Assembly: GCA_964398215.1 (NCBI GenBank)
Contig: CAYNNP010000207.1
Span: forward strand, 1-12,074
Direction: 5' to 3'
Origin: CAYNNP01 sp964398215
GTDB lineage: Bacteria; Planctomycetota; Planctomycetia; Pirellulales; Pirellulaceae
Length of the DNA stretch: 12,074 bases
The number at the start of each line of letters is the position of its first letter. Position 1 is the stretch's first letter. The notes beneath the pieces were generated by a model, which made no database searches, had not been told where the DNA came from, and saw only the letters and a program-made list of their open reading frames with translations. The position numbers and the translations under genes were made by a program. Shown piece by piece: positions 1 through 5,727 of the stretch.

Positions 1-27
1 TGTCGTGTTGAACAATTCAGCGTTCCC

Positions 28-65
28 AAAAAGCGCAACTCCAAAACTCACGCGTCGGGTTACCA
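28..65 (+). repeat. Dispersed intergenic repeat, copy A
   Basis: This stretch has the same two blocks as a sequence at the other end of the window. Bases 33-47 (GCGCAACTCCAAAAC) are identical to 12002-12016. Bases 48-65 (TCACGCGTCGGGTTACCA) match 12036-12053 at 17 of 18 positions. The distal copy carries 19 extra bases between the blocks. Both copies are in the same orientation and both lie outside genes. As I recall, similar sequences recur many times in Rhodopirellula-type genomes, but that is memory and cannot be verified here. No protein is encoded; frames that run through it are not credible genes. Confidence 0.7.
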
Positions 66-112
66 GATGACCCCGGGACAGTGAACAAAGCAGCACTGCC
101 CAATCCGGCCTG

Positions 113-1477
113 TCAATCTTCATCGCTCGTCGGCTCGGGGTCATTTGTCTTCGCGGAAATCCGCTTGTTCTCTGCGCCGATGAAGAATGCAAGTCCTACC
201 CAGATCACGGCGAGAGGTACAACCATCCACGAAAGTGTCGTCATCGCCAGCTTCGCGCCTTCGCGTAATCCGCTGTAAACATTGCCAACCGCAGCATCTC
301 CGCCACGACGAACAATTGTGTCAATGAAGCTTTTGGCTTTGTAACGGTCTTCGCGATTCACTGACGTAAACAGGACTTCGCGGGACGGGTTCAAAATTCC
401 GTACTCCGCTGCACGTCCAATCACACTGATCACTGCCAGCACCGCCAGGGTCGGTGAAAGCGAAAGCGAAACAATCCCGACCACATAAACGATTGGCAAT
501 ATTGCGAGCGTGAACGCCAACCCGCACTTACGCATCAATCGGCCAACGATGATCCACTGAAAACACAAGGTTACGATGCCGACATAAAAATCGATCTCGG
601 CGAAGTACTCTGTCTTGGCAGTCTTCGCTTCGGCATCTGATAGAGATTGATAGGCAGCGTCGACGATCTCTGATTGCTGAAAGTAGATTGTGCTTCCGCA
701 GATTGCGAGAAACATGCCAAAGGCCGCAATCGCAAGCAGATATCGTGACTTGAAAATCGCGGTGAATCCTGCAAACGGATTTCCGCCGGTTGCCTTTCCA
801 GATTTCGCCGTCGCTGCGCTCGCTACGTATTTTTGATGTTTCCGTTCCAGAACTTGGTAGACGAACAATCCAACGAGCAGTAACCCAGCTGGAACCAGAA
901 GCAGATTCTCGACTCCCAATCGGCCAGCCAGCAATTTAGCTGCTTGCGATCCAAGTAGCTGACCGACTGTCCCGCCTCCCGCGACAACGCCAAACAGTTT
1001 CCGGCCTTGTGACGTCGATAGCATGTCCCCAATGATGCTCCAGAAAAACGACACCACGAACAGTCCATACACACTGATCCAGATGTACATGCAACGCGCC
1101 GACCACAGATCAACCAATGCCGCCGCGCCTTCTCCGAAATAGGATTCCGCCCATTCTGGACCGAATTTCATCACGCCCCAGAAAATCAACAGGTTGGAAA
1201 TAAAGAACAAGTAGATTGACGGCACAAGTTTGCGCCGATGATACTTGCCAACAAGCAGTGCATAGAGCGGAATCGCGACTAGCATCACGCCGAAGGTGGC
1301 AGCGAACAGCCACGACAAGTTCTTTACACCGTAGGTCGCGCTGATCTGTTCGCGAATGGGTCGCAGCATGTAGTAGCTGGCCAGCACCAGAGCGAACAAA
1401 CAGGCCCCGTGTCTATACACCGCTCGCTCATGGTCGGCGAGCTCTCCGATGAATCGTTCTTCTAGGTTTCGTAGCAT
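113..1477 (-). CDS. ADP/ATP (NTP) translocase-like membrane carrier, MFS superfamily
   Basis: A 454-residue polytopic inner-membrane protein resembling bacterial members of the NTP/NTP exchanger (Npt, TLC ATP/ADP) family, which swap nucleotides across the membrane. Roughly 11-12 hydrophobic segments are visible, at about residues 24-40, 53-78, 84-104, 128-150, 162-178, 190-211, 245-265, 296-314, 319-341, 342-358 and 413-434. A charged linker at about 211-240 separates the two halves, as in MFS proteins. Family-like signatures are YYMLRPIREQ (35-44) after the first helix and the motif NPSREVLFTSVNREDRYKAK (363-382), followed by FIDT and a RGGDA turn (391-395). The ATG at 1477 fits the family N-terminus; no strong Shine-Dalgarno sequence precedes it. 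No neighbour hints at the substrate. Free-living bacteria also carry relatives of unknown substrate, so nucleotide exchange is inferred. Confidence 0.85.
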   Translation of the reverse strand: MLRNLEERFIGELADHERAVYRHGACLFALVLASYYMLRPIREQISATYGVKNLSWLFAATFGVMLVAIPLYALLVGKYHRRKLVPSIYLFFISNLLIFWGVMKFGPEWAESYFGEGAAALVDLWSARCMYIWISVYGLFVVSFFWSIIGDMLSTSQGRKLFGVVAGGGTVGQLLGSQAAKLLAGRLGVENLLLVPAGLLLVGLFVYQVLERKHQKYVASAATAKSGKATGGNPFAGFTAIFKSRYLLAIAAFGMFLAICGSTIYFQQSEIVDAAYQSLSDAEAKTAKTEYFAEIDFYVGIVTLCFQWIIVGRLMRKCGLAFTLAILPIVYVVGIVSLSLSPTLAVLAVISVIGRAAEYGILNPSREVLFTSVNREDRYKAKSFIDTIVRRGGDAAVGNVYSGLREGAKLAMTTLSWMVVPLAVIWVGLAFFIGAENKRISAKTNDPEPTSDED

Positions 1478-1514
1478 GTGCCAGATTCTAACGCATGCTC
1501 AAATTTAAGTCGTT

Positions 1515-1760
1515 CGTAGATTGGGCACTCTTGATGCGCCCGACAAAAGTATTCCGGCGTGTTGGGTTTGGATATTGCGATATTTTGTTCACCCTCCCGT
1601 TTGCGGGAGGGTCGGACGCGGTAGCGGCCGGGGAGGGCCCTCTCCGGGCCTGAGAGCCCGACTCGCCCAAAGGGAGGGTGATTTATTCACATGCCGTATC
1701 GCAACGCTAAAACGAATCTTGCCGTTCGCGATTTTTGTCGGGCAGGAATGCCCAACGTAC
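1515..1760. repeat. Compound inverted repeat made of two facing dyad units
   Basis: Two copies of one short dyad unit face each other in the gene-free stretch between the carrier and the STN-like gene. Reading the minus strand, 1548-1538 is TTTTGTCGGGC, followed after a 10-base spacer by TGCCCAA (1527-1521). Reading the plus strand, 1733-1743 is the same TTTTGTCGGGC, followed after 5 bases by TGCCCAA (1749-1755). Each copy can fold on itself through GGGC/GCCC; in the plus copy GGGCA and TGCCC close a GGAA loop of GNRA type. The two copies can also pair with each other, enclosing the hairpin element at 1589-1681. This looks like a non-autonomous mobile or dispersed repeat. No transposase gene is present. 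Apart from this, 1478-1774 shows no gene. Confidence 0.6.
1589..1681. repeat. 93-bp GC-rich hairpin element with 10-bp terminal inverted repeats
   Basis: The ends TCACCCTCCC (1589-1598) and GGGAGGGTGA (1672-1681) are perfect inverted repeats. The left end also has a second, closer partner: ACCCTCCCG (1591-1599) and CGGGAGGGT (1604-1612) form a perfect 9-bp stem with a TTTG loop. A further imperfect GC hairpin spans about 1626-1650 (GGCC...GGCC arms with an inner GGAG/CTCC). The element is much more GC-rich than the AT-rich DNA around it. It resembles REP or MITE-type repeats. It lies downstream of the STN-like gene and upstream of the carrier gene, both read on the minus strand, so it could also slow or end transcription between them. 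Confidence 0.65.
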
Positions 1761-1774
1761 TTTGCCGATACCTT

Positions 1775-2611
1775 TCACTTATCGCGAATCGCGGAAAGCA
1801 GCGTTTTGACTTGCCAATGCACCGTGAGTGTTGTGGAAATGATTAGATGCTGGCGAGACGAGTAGGATTTCGGAATGATTGTGGAAGCGCCGCCTAACGA
1901 TTCCCATGAATCAGGGCTAACGGATACTTCGATGACATCCACCAAAGATTGGTAGTCGTAATCGTTGTCCCCATTGCCGCCAAACGATGCGAGTCCTTGG
2001 TCTGCGAAAGAATCACTCAATCCAGTTACATCGTAGACAGCTGGTATGCATGACGCTTCGGCTTGCTCGATTGTCGTGATGACAAGCTGTCCGTTCTCTA
2101 GGTGCAATGTCAAATCAAGTTTGTTCAGCAAGAACATAAGCCGCGCACCCGTTTTGATCTGTTTCAAATTCACAGACTTTCCTGAACTTCGTTCCCACCA
2201 AGGAGCCTTTTCTGCCTTTGCTTCTCCGCTCAATGCATTTTCCTTTGCGGTTCCTGCCGGCGTACTGTTGGTCATCGCCGAGATAAACGGATCATCTTGG
2301 GTTGTGCGAGACCGAGTGCCGCCCGCTATCGTTGACCTGCCTCCAAATGTCTCATTGGCGGTCAACCCGATGTCTTCAAGAGCACGGTGGTCGATATCAA
2401 TGTCCAGATCCACCGAAAGATCCTTGGCGACTTGATCGATCGTTGTGTGCCAGTCCCACTCGAACCGACACGGTTTGTCCAAGTACTGGAACAGTTTGTC
2501 GGCGTAGCCAGCGGGCGTGAACGGATTGGCAAGCTTCATGTTCGTTTGTGCCTGCACCGCAGAGGACAAACAAGAAACCAAACACAACACGGCTACAGTA
2601 TTTTTGATCAT
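1775..2611 (-). CDS. Secreted protein with STN (secretin N-terminal)-like domain, planctomycete type
   Basis: A 278-residue exported protein. Residues 1-21 form a signal peptide ending in the cleavage motif AQA before QTN. After a short linker comes an STN-like fold as seen in many planctomycete envelope proteins. The first half is about 50-85, with DQVAKDLSVDLDIDIDHRAL at 59-78. The second half is about 146-183, with LNKLDLTLHLENGQLVITT at 162-180. It ends in the family-typical tail, with PDSWESLGG at 233-241 and HLIIST at 255-260. A polar, low-complexity insertion at about 86-145 splits the STN half-sites, which is unusual. I chose the ATG at 2611 because AAAGGA lies 7 bases upstream; an ATG two codons earlier would leave a 1-base spacer. 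The open frame runs on to a TTG at 3199, but that part is antisense to the next gene. The exact function is unknown; an envelope or secretion-related role is inferred. Confidence 0.75.
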   Translation of the reverse strand: MIKNTVAVLCLVSCLSSAVQAQTNMKLANPFTPAGYADKLFQYLDKPCRFEWDWHTTIDQVAKDLSVDLDIDIDHRALEDIGLTANETFGGRSTIAGGTRSRTTQDDPFISAMTNSTPAGTAKENALSGEAKAEKAPWWERSSGKSVNLKQIKTGARLMFLLNKLDLTLHLENGQLVITTIEQAEASCIPAVYDVTGLSDSFADQGLASFGGNGDNDYDYQSLVDVIEVSVSPDSWESLGGASTIIPKSYSSRQHLIISTTLTVHWQVKTLLSAIRDK

Positions 2612-2618
2612 GAGCATT

Positions 2619-2624
2619 TCCTTT
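2619..2624 (-). promoter_or_regulatory. Ribosome binding site of the STN-like gene
   Basis: On the minus strand AAAGGA is followed by a 7-base spacer and the ATG at 2611. It decides the start: the alternative ATG at 2617 is only one base from this site, and the longer open frame upstream lacks a comparable site. The same hexamer with the same spacing precedes the divergent gene at 2828. Confidence 0.65.
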
Positions 2625-2677
2625 CGTGCGATAGCGAAGATGCTAAGTAAGTGGCTTGCGTTCGAGTAAAAGCGTTT

Positions 2678-2697
2678 GCAATTGGCATGCCAAGTGC
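2678..2697. promoter_or_regulatory. Operator-like palindrome between divergent genes
   Basis: TTGGCATGCCAA (2682-2693) is a perfect 12-bp palindrome. It extends through one mismatch pair to GCA on the left (2678-2680) and TGC on the right (2695-2697), so nine of ten half-site positions pair. It lies inside the 216-bp gap between two divergently transcribed genes for exported proteins, where a dimeric regulator could control both. No transcription-factor gene is in the window and no clear -35/-10 pair surrounds it, so the operator role is inferred from position and symmetry. Confidence 0.4.
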
Positions 2698-2814
2698 ATG
2701 AAAGAAACGATTCAGTGATATTTGACACGAAAACGAAGCTTGGACCACGGTTGTTGGCGCCGCGTTTTTCGACAGTGATCAATGTCGCTGTAGCTTTTTG
2801 CAACAACACAGCCG

Positions 2815-2820
2815 AAAGGA
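2815..2820 (+). promoter_or_regulatory. Ribosome binding site of the DUF4139 gene
   Basis: AAAGGA, a 7-base spacer, then ATG at 2828. This selects 2828 over the TTG at 2798 that opens the same frame ten codons earlier. It also places the signal peptide correctly at the N-terminus. Confidence 0.7.
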
Positions 2821-2827
2821 ATTCCAC

Positions 2828-4687
2828 ATGAAGAATCAATTGAACACTCGCAGTACAAACTCGTCGCGATCCAGAATCGCAATTGAATTGTGGGTCATCA
2901 TCATGATTGCGTTGCCCGCATCGACGAGCTGGGCTGAAACTGAAACGCCAGGGAAAATCAAATCCGTGACGGTCTATTTGGACCAAGCCCGCGTGGTGCG
3001 GGAAATCACAATTGCGGCCTCGGATGATCCGCAGCGAGTGCGTGTGACCGGTTTGCCACAGCGGCTTGTTACCAATAGCGCTTTCACCGAAAGCGATGAC
3101 GGTGTCCTGGTACAAAGCATGCAGGTTCTGTCGCGATTGATGAACCCAGGTTCTGATGCAGAAAACGCAGACAAGATCAAAGCCTTGATCGAAAAACAAG
3201 ATGACTTGAAGAAGCGTCTTCGAACGTCACAAAACGACTTGAAAGTCATTCAACAGGATTTGTCGACGATTGAGAAAATGGTCGACTTTTCAGCCAATAG
3301 GTCAAAGCAGGATTTGGATCGCGCCACGCTTGACGTTCAATCGCTCACGCAACTTACTGAGTTCTCAATTGAGCGACGTCGTAAGCTTGCTGCAGAAATG
3401 TTCGAGAAAGAAACGGAAATCGATGCACTTTCCAAAGACATGGAAGAGAACCAAAGACAACAGGCTCGGCTCAGTGCATACAGGTCGCGGCCAACCATGG
3501 ACGCTGTGATGACAGTCAACTCCAAGGCAGGCGGCACGGTGCGGCTAATGTACGATGTGTCTCATGTAAACTGGACTCCGCAGTACAACGTTCGCGCGGC
3601 GACCGACGGCGACAAGAACACGTTTCGGCTGCTATTGGACGCAATGGTGTATCAGGAGACAGGCGAATCTTGGAACGATGTTCAACTCACCATCGCCACC
3701 AGACTTCCCGATGCTCAGGCGTCGCGACCGCTTTTGACACCGCTACGGGTTCAAGCCGTTCAGGCCAACCAGCAGGCCAATGCACAGCAGATCAATCGCA
3801 CGCTCGTTCGCAGTACTTCCACAGGCCAATCAACTTGGATTGATCCCGATTTGATGCAGAGAAATTTGCGTCTGAACCTCAACGCCAGTCGACGTCAAGT
3901 TTCGGAATTGACCAAGGCAGCGGAAGTGCAACGCCAGCTTGCTGACGACGCGACGGCGGTCACCGATGAAGCTTATGTGATCGAAGGCGCGGTCACGATC
4001 CCAAGCCGTCCTCAATTGCAAACGATTAATATTTTGAGCGAAGAAATCGATGGAGAACTGAACCGTGTGGTCACACCGCTGCTGAGCAGTTTTGCATTTC
4101 GTGAAGCAAAATTGATGAACGCATCAGGGCGGCACTTGATATCAGGCTCGGCCAAAGTCTATTTGAATGGGGCCTACGTTGGTAAAACGACGCTTCCGCC
4201 GACGGCTGCGGGCCAGCGACTGGTGATCGGGCTGGGGACGGATCGCAAAATCCGCACGCGGCGCGAACTTTTGTCGCGGGACGAAACCATCCAAGGTGGC
4301 AACCGTAGTACAGCACTAAAGTATCGTTTGGTTGTGTCAAATTATCATGAGCGCGACATCGACATTCAGCTAGTTGACCGGATTCCTGTTGCAGCCAAAG
4401 ACGGTTCGATCAACGTTTCACTGGACGGCGAAGCGGCCGAAGCACTTAGCGACGACAAGCTTTACCGCCGGATGCAACGTCCAACCGGAGTTCTGCGCTG
4501 GGACCTTGCCATTCCAGCGAAGCGATTCGGCAGTGAAGCTTTCGATCACGAGTACCAGTACTCGATCGAAATGGATCGCCAGCAGACCATTGTTAGCCAA
4601 GACTTGAGCCGCATGGCGTCCGATCTGCAATTCGAGAAATCAAGCGGCGGAGGCATGGGCGGTATGGGTGGCGGCGGCGCGTTCTAA
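2828..4687 (+). CDS. Exported DUF4140/DUF4139 (mucoidy inhibitor MuiA-like) protein
   Basis: A 619-residue exported protein. The N-terminus is basic (Arg 8, 14, 16), then hydrophobic (18-31), and ends in TSWA (33-36), a plausible signal-peptidase I site before ETE. The DUF4140 part follows at about 42-105, opening with IKSVTVYLDQARVVREI (44-60). Residues 112-220 are a charged heptad-rich coiled coil. The DUF4139 part runs from about 228 to 590; its hallmarks are VNWTPQYNVRA (247-257) and ETGESWNDVQLTIAT (277-291), and it ends in a beta-rich domain with KYRLVVSNYHERDIDIQLVD (498-517). The C-terminus is a Gly/Met-rich tail (607-617). Bacterial members are known only through a mucoidy-inhibitor annotation, and the biochemical role is unclear; envelope or polysaccharide control is inferred. 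It is divergent from the STN-like gene, with the same Shine-Dalgarno sequence and a shared palindrome upstream. A hairpin follows 2 bases after the stop. Confidence 0.85.
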   Translation: MKNQLNTRSTNSSRSRIAIELWVIIMIALPASTSWAETETPGKIKSVTVYLDQARVVREITIAASDDPQRVRVTGLPQRLVTNSAFTESDDGVLVQSMQVLSRLMNPGSDAENADKIKALIEKQDDLKKRLRTSQNDLKVIQQDLSTIEKMVDFSANRSKQDLDRATLDVQSLTQLTEFSIERRRKLAAEMFEKETEIDALSKDMEENQRQQARLSAYRSRPTMDAVMTVNSKAGGTVRLMYDVSHVNWTPQYNVRAATDGDKNTFRLLLDAMVYQETGESWNDVQLTIATRLPDAQASRPLLTPLRVQAVQANQQANAQQINRTLVRSTSTGQSTWIDPDLMQRNLRLNLNASRRQVSELTKAAEVQRQLADDATAVTDEAYVIEGAVTIPSRPQLQTINILSEEIDGELNRVVTPLLSSFAFREAKLMNASGRHLISGSAKVYLNGAYVGKTTLPPTAAGQRLVIGLGTDRKIRTRRELLSRDETIQGGNRSTALKYRLVVSNYHERDIDIQLVDRIPVAAKDGSINVSLDGEAAEALSDDKLYRRMQRPTGVLRWDLAIPAKRFGSEAFDHEYQYSIEMDRQQTIVSQDLSRMASDLQFEKSSGGGMGGMGGGGAF

Positions 4688-4689
4688 AC

Positions 4690-4715
4690 CGCCGGACGAG
4701 CGTTTGCATCCGGCG
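4690..4715. terminator. Hairpin between convergent genes, possible bidirectional terminator
   Basis: CGCCGGA (4690-4696) and TCCGGCG (4709-4715) form a perfect 7-bp GC-rich stem with a 12-base loop. AAA (4686-4688) precedes it and TTT (4716-4718) follows, so both strands have a short T-tract. It fills the 33-bp gap between the DUF4139 stop and the pseudouridine synthase stop, which face each other. The T-tracts are short, so termination strength is uncertain. Confidence 0.5.
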
Positions 4716-4720
4716 TTTGC

Positions 4721-5398
4721 CTATTCGCCATGCAACATCCCGTTGGATTCGAACGGAACGGTTGAAGAAACCGTGACTTGTTTGCAAGTTTTCGGATCAT
4801 AGAAAATCAGTGACGCGGCGTGCAATAAAATTTGCTCGCCGCGTCCGCTTTTTAAAGGCGGACTTGTTGAACCATAGAGCTGATCGCCAACGATCGGAAA
4901 TTCGCGCCGCGAGGCCTGTAATCTCAGTTGATGCATCCGGCCTGTCTTTGGCGAAAACTGAACCAAGCTTCGATCAATCTCAGGATCGTATTCTAAACCG
5001 GTGACTGCAGATTCAGCCTCTCGTGCACCATCATCATCGGCGCCGCAAATCTCTGCTTTTGCCTGGTCCGGTAGTTTTCGAATCCAATCTTTCCAAACGC
5101 AAGGCTCGCCGATTGGAAATTGTCCTTGAACACAGCCCACGTACATTTTCTGGACTCGCCGAGCCGCAAACTGTTCACTCAACACGCGGGCTGCCGCTTT
5201 TGTCGTCGCGACCAATAGGACACCCGTGACCGGCCGATCCAAGCGATGGACCATGGCGACGTATTTGGATTCCAGTTGTTCGCGAAGACAGGATTCGACG
5301 GATTCATTTGGCAGTGCGGCTTGCGTCGCCAACCCAGCAGGTTTTTCAACCGCAATCGCATTGCTTCCGCGCCAGAGAATTTTGAGAGAACCGTGCAT
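4721..5398 (-). CDS. RluA-family RNA pseudouridine synthase
   Basis: A 225-residue cytoplasmic enzyme that should isomerise a uridine in rRNA or tRNA to pseudouridine. The catalytic motif HRLDRPVTGVLL is at 51-62, with the presumed nucleophile Asp54. The second family motif, KTGRMHQLRLQA, is at 151-162, followed by PIVGDQLYG (168-176) and LLHAASLIF (191-199). It begins directly with the catalytic-domain strand LKILWRGSNAIAVEKPAG (5-22), so there is no N-terminal S4 RNA-binding domain. This is a compact RluA/RluC-like form, and its target base cannot be assigned. I prefer the ATG at 5398; a GTG at 5425 would add nine residues. Neither has a good Shine-Dalgarno sequence. It is convergent with the DUF4139 gene and divergent from the dihydropteroate-synthase-like gene. 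Confidence 0.85.
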   Translation of the reverse strand: MHGSLKILWRGSNAIAVEKPAGLATQAALPNESVESCLREQLESKYVAMVHRLDRPVTGVLLVATTKAAARVLSEQFAARRVQKMYVGCVQGQFPIGEPCVWKDWIRKLPDQAKAEICGADDDGAREAESAVTGLEYDPEIDRSLVQFSPKTGRMHQLRLQASRREFPIVGDQLYGSTSPPLKSGRGEQILLHAASLIFYDPKTCKQVTVSSTVPFESNGMLHGE

Positions 5399-5540
5399 GT
5401 GTTGGAACGTGTTTGTGACTGTCACACAGGGCGGTCGGATTCAATACCAGCGCATAAAAAAACGAGAGATCCCGGCCACGATCAAGCAAAATAAAATTTT
5501 ACTTCAATCAACGAATCTCTCGCAGGTTCATGTTGTAAAG

Positions 5541-5569
5541 TTTGCTCGGTTCAAGTCAAGCCGAGCAAA
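5541..5569. promoter_or_regulatory. Perfect 9-bp-arm inverted repeat, hairpin or operator
   Basis: TTTGCTCGG (5541-5549) and CCGAGCAAA (5561-5569) are perfect reverse complements around an 11-base centre, and a G-U and an A-T pair can extend the stem inward. No T-tract follows on the plus strand, and only CTTT follows on the minus strand, so a Rho-independent terminator is not convincing. Its place between divergent starts makes an operator or an RNA leader structure of the pseudouridine synthase transcript more plausible. Confidence 0.4.
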
Positions 5570-5633
5570 ACGTGTTGTGAAAATTTTTCTCTACAAAAAT
5601 CATGCGTGCCCGCGCGACCAGCACACTGCAACT

Positions 5634-5664
5634 TTGCAAAAACTGGGTGCCGATGCTTTATAAA
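5634..5664 (+). promoter_or_regulatory. Possible sigma-70-like promoter for the dihydropteroate-synthase-like gene
   Basis: TTGCAA (5634-5639) and TATAAA (5659-5664) resemble -35 and -10 boxes. The 19-base spacer is longer than ideal. The -10 box ends 63 bases before the ATG at 5728. This is weak evidence from consensus similarity alone. Confidence 0.25.
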
Positions 5665-5727
5665 ACGCGATCGTATTCAAGTGAGATGGCGACAAATGAA
5701 GACAGATTGATCAAGATGTAGTTCGCC

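Larger units (their letters stand above)
5399..5727. other. Divergent intergenic region, no gene seen
   Basis: These 329 bp separate two divergently transcribed genes. I see no credible coding sequence or tRNA. The middle is AT-rich, with A/T runs at about 5485-5502 and 5580-5600, which suits promoters on both strands. CGAGAGAT (5463-5470) and ATCTCTCG (5515-5522) form an 8-bp inverted repeat 44 bases apart. A tighter 9-bp-arm dyad lies at 5541-5569 and a possible promoter at 5634-5664; both are listed separately. Confidence 0.6.

Noticed and set aside
1737..1756. Intrinsic terminator of the STN-like gene
   Set aside because: On the minus strand the hairpin is followed by AAAAA rather than T residues, so it does not fit a terminator for that gene. 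It fits better as a dispersed repeat.
1521..1865. 114-residue plus-strand open frame across the inverted repeats
   Set aside because: It runs through repeat DNA and into the antisense of the STN-like gene, and it has no recognisable domain.
2722..2727. TTGACA as a -35 box for the DUF4139 gene
   Set aside because: No -10-like hexamer lies 16-19 bases downstream; the region there is GC-rich (GGACCACGG).
2798..2827. Ten-codon N-terminal extension of the DUF4139 gene from a TTG
   Set aside because: It lacks a ribosome binding site and would place the real Shine-Dalgarno sequence inside the coding sequence.
2612..3199. Upstream extension of the STN-like open frame to a TTG at 3199, giving 474 residues
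   Set aside because: The extra 196 residues are antisense to the start of the DUF4139 gene and have no recognisable domain. They would bury a clear signal peptide mid-protein, and the ribosome binding site supports the start at 2611.
5226..5663. 145-residue plus-strand open frame
   Set aside because: It starts antisense to the pseudouridine synthase catalytic region and continues through an AT-rich intergenic region, with no domain or start signal.
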